Source: Sphagnum compactum
Lineage: Eukaryota > Bryophyta > Sphagnopsida > Sphagnales
Length of the DNA: 64,000 bases
NCBI GenBank assembly: GCA_965153455.1
Contig: OZ234495.1
Location: forward strand, 7,622,875 to 7,686,874
Reading direction: 5' to 3'
The notes under the pieces: model-generated
What the model saw: only the letters and a program-made list of their open reading frames with translations
What the model was told of the DNA's origin: nothing
The model's database searches: none
Shown here: one piece after another, positions 62,903-64,000 of the stretch
Layout of the letters: every line of letters begins with the position of its first letter
Numbering within the stretch: the first letter of the stretch is position 1
Position numbers and translations under genes: made by a program

Positions 62903-64000
62903 AGTTTGTGGGGCTTTCATGGGAACAGTTCCAAACGTAGAAATCCGTAAATTCAGTCTTCACCTTGTCTTCACCCTGTCTTTGGGCCTCTTTTCACCCC
63001 CTAACCCCTCTTTCAGTGGTATCCATAAAGTAAGAAAATTTTATTAAAACTCAGTATGAAATGCACAAGGTTCAAGAGGAATTATAGCAGCTGTACAGGT
63101 AGGAGCAGTGAAAATACATGTAACTAACTGCATGGAAGGCGTTCCGGGAAAATGAAAGACAGGGTGAAACTCAGAAACTTTGAATGCTAATGTATTCTTT
63201 TGCAGGTTTTTTTGAATGAATCTCACCCTCTTTATGACCAAACTCAGGTGCTATATTTTCTTGACTTTACAGATAACTCTAATATTCTCCATGTTATCCT
63301 CCCCCGCCTACCCACAGTTGTAGGCGGCCAGTGATTTATTTATTTAATTTTTTTCTGTGGCAATTTTTTTGCTACTTTGCAAACAAAAATTGAAGAGTTG
63401 TTACACAGATCACATTTTGCATTGTTTAATTGTGACTCATATCAATTAGTTGTGGGGACGCCCAAAGTTCTTTGAAACACCCCCTTTGGCCCCCCATTCC
63501 GCAATGGTGTATCTTTCAGCTAGTCAGGACTAAGGTGGTTGCTTGCTTGCACTAGTCAACTATCATTCATCTCATGATAGCAGTGAAGTGATTGTCTTCA
63601 ACTGAGTGATGAGGTAGCCGCTTACTTCACCCTACCAAAGAGAGGAGCCAAACAGATCTTCACATCTCCCCTCACATTTCACCTTTGTCTCCAAAAGAAG
63701 AAGATACTAACCTTTCCAACTATTCACACTATTTGACATTTTCAACATGGGCTAATGAGAGGGATGAGGAGTCTATATAGGTGTATATATTCATAACTCA
63801 TTATTTGAACATTTGAGTGTGTAGGAGTAACCCAACCCAATATTCATGACCAAAAAACACTTAGAACATGCTTGGGGGATTAAAGGTTGTACAAAATAAG
63901 AGAAAAAAAATCTAAAAATCTATTATGCAAGAAAGGGATTGTTGTTACGGGTTTGTTTTGTTTGCAATTTCGTAGCAAGCCTCTATTGTTGTTAATTGCA
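62903..64000. other. Intergenic DNA to window end, no gene seen
   Basis: No recognisable coding or RNA gene. A short inverted repeat CCGCCTA/TAGGCGG flanks nine bases near 63304-63327. Confidence 0.45.

Overview
The window looks like nuclear DNA of a land plant. It holds a plant-type 103-residue histone H4, a class II histone deacetylase with an N-terminal RanBP2 zinc finger (HDA15 type), two plant-type kelch proteins, spliceosomal introns and telomere-type TTTAGGG/AAACCCT motifs. The sequence is AT-rich, gene-poor (five intact-looking genes in 64 kb), with short introns (mostly 80-700 bp) and many degenerate repeats. That suits a non-seed plant such as a moss better than a grass or fern, but this is an inference and I cannot name the species.

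Layout. (1) 1-2.7 kb: AT-rich DNA with a small MULE-like element that holds a zinc-knuckle remnant. (2) 2.7-10.4 kb, plus strand: a complete telomerase reverse transcriptase (TERT) gene. I reconstruct 11 exons that join in frame to about 1695 residues; intron 1 appears to use a GC donor. (3) 12.6-13.5 kb: decayed Ty3/Gypsy pol. (4) 14.9-16.5 kb, minus strand: F-box/kelch gene, 3 exons, 383 residues. (5) 17-26.9 kb: tandem duplications, a minisatellite, an interstitial telomere repeat and long AT-rich DNA. (6) 27.0-33.6 kb, minus strand: a 15-exon kelch plus coiled-coil gene of about 1000 residues. (7) 34-42 kb: AT-rich DNA with dispersed and tandem repeats. (8) 42.7-43.0 kb, plus strand: intronless histone H4, convergent with (9) the HDA15-like deacetylase at 44.4-47.4 kb, minus strand, 5 exons, 602 residues. 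(10) 48-64 kb: a 1.6 kb minisatellite, a G-rich island, a decayed C2H2 zinc-finger gene, a possible CACTA-like element, a SINE-like Pol III module and a perfect hairpin.

Functionally the window joins a telomere-maintenance gene, a nucleosome gene and a chromatin-modifying gene, with two kelch proteins. There is no operon-like organisation and the grouping may be chance. The most unusual observation is a ~115 bp sequence shared by the regions just upstream of TERT and histone H4, two genes whose expression is tied to DNA replication. Exon boundaries come from reading frame, GT/AG signals and remembered family conservation; no search or transcript evidence was available.
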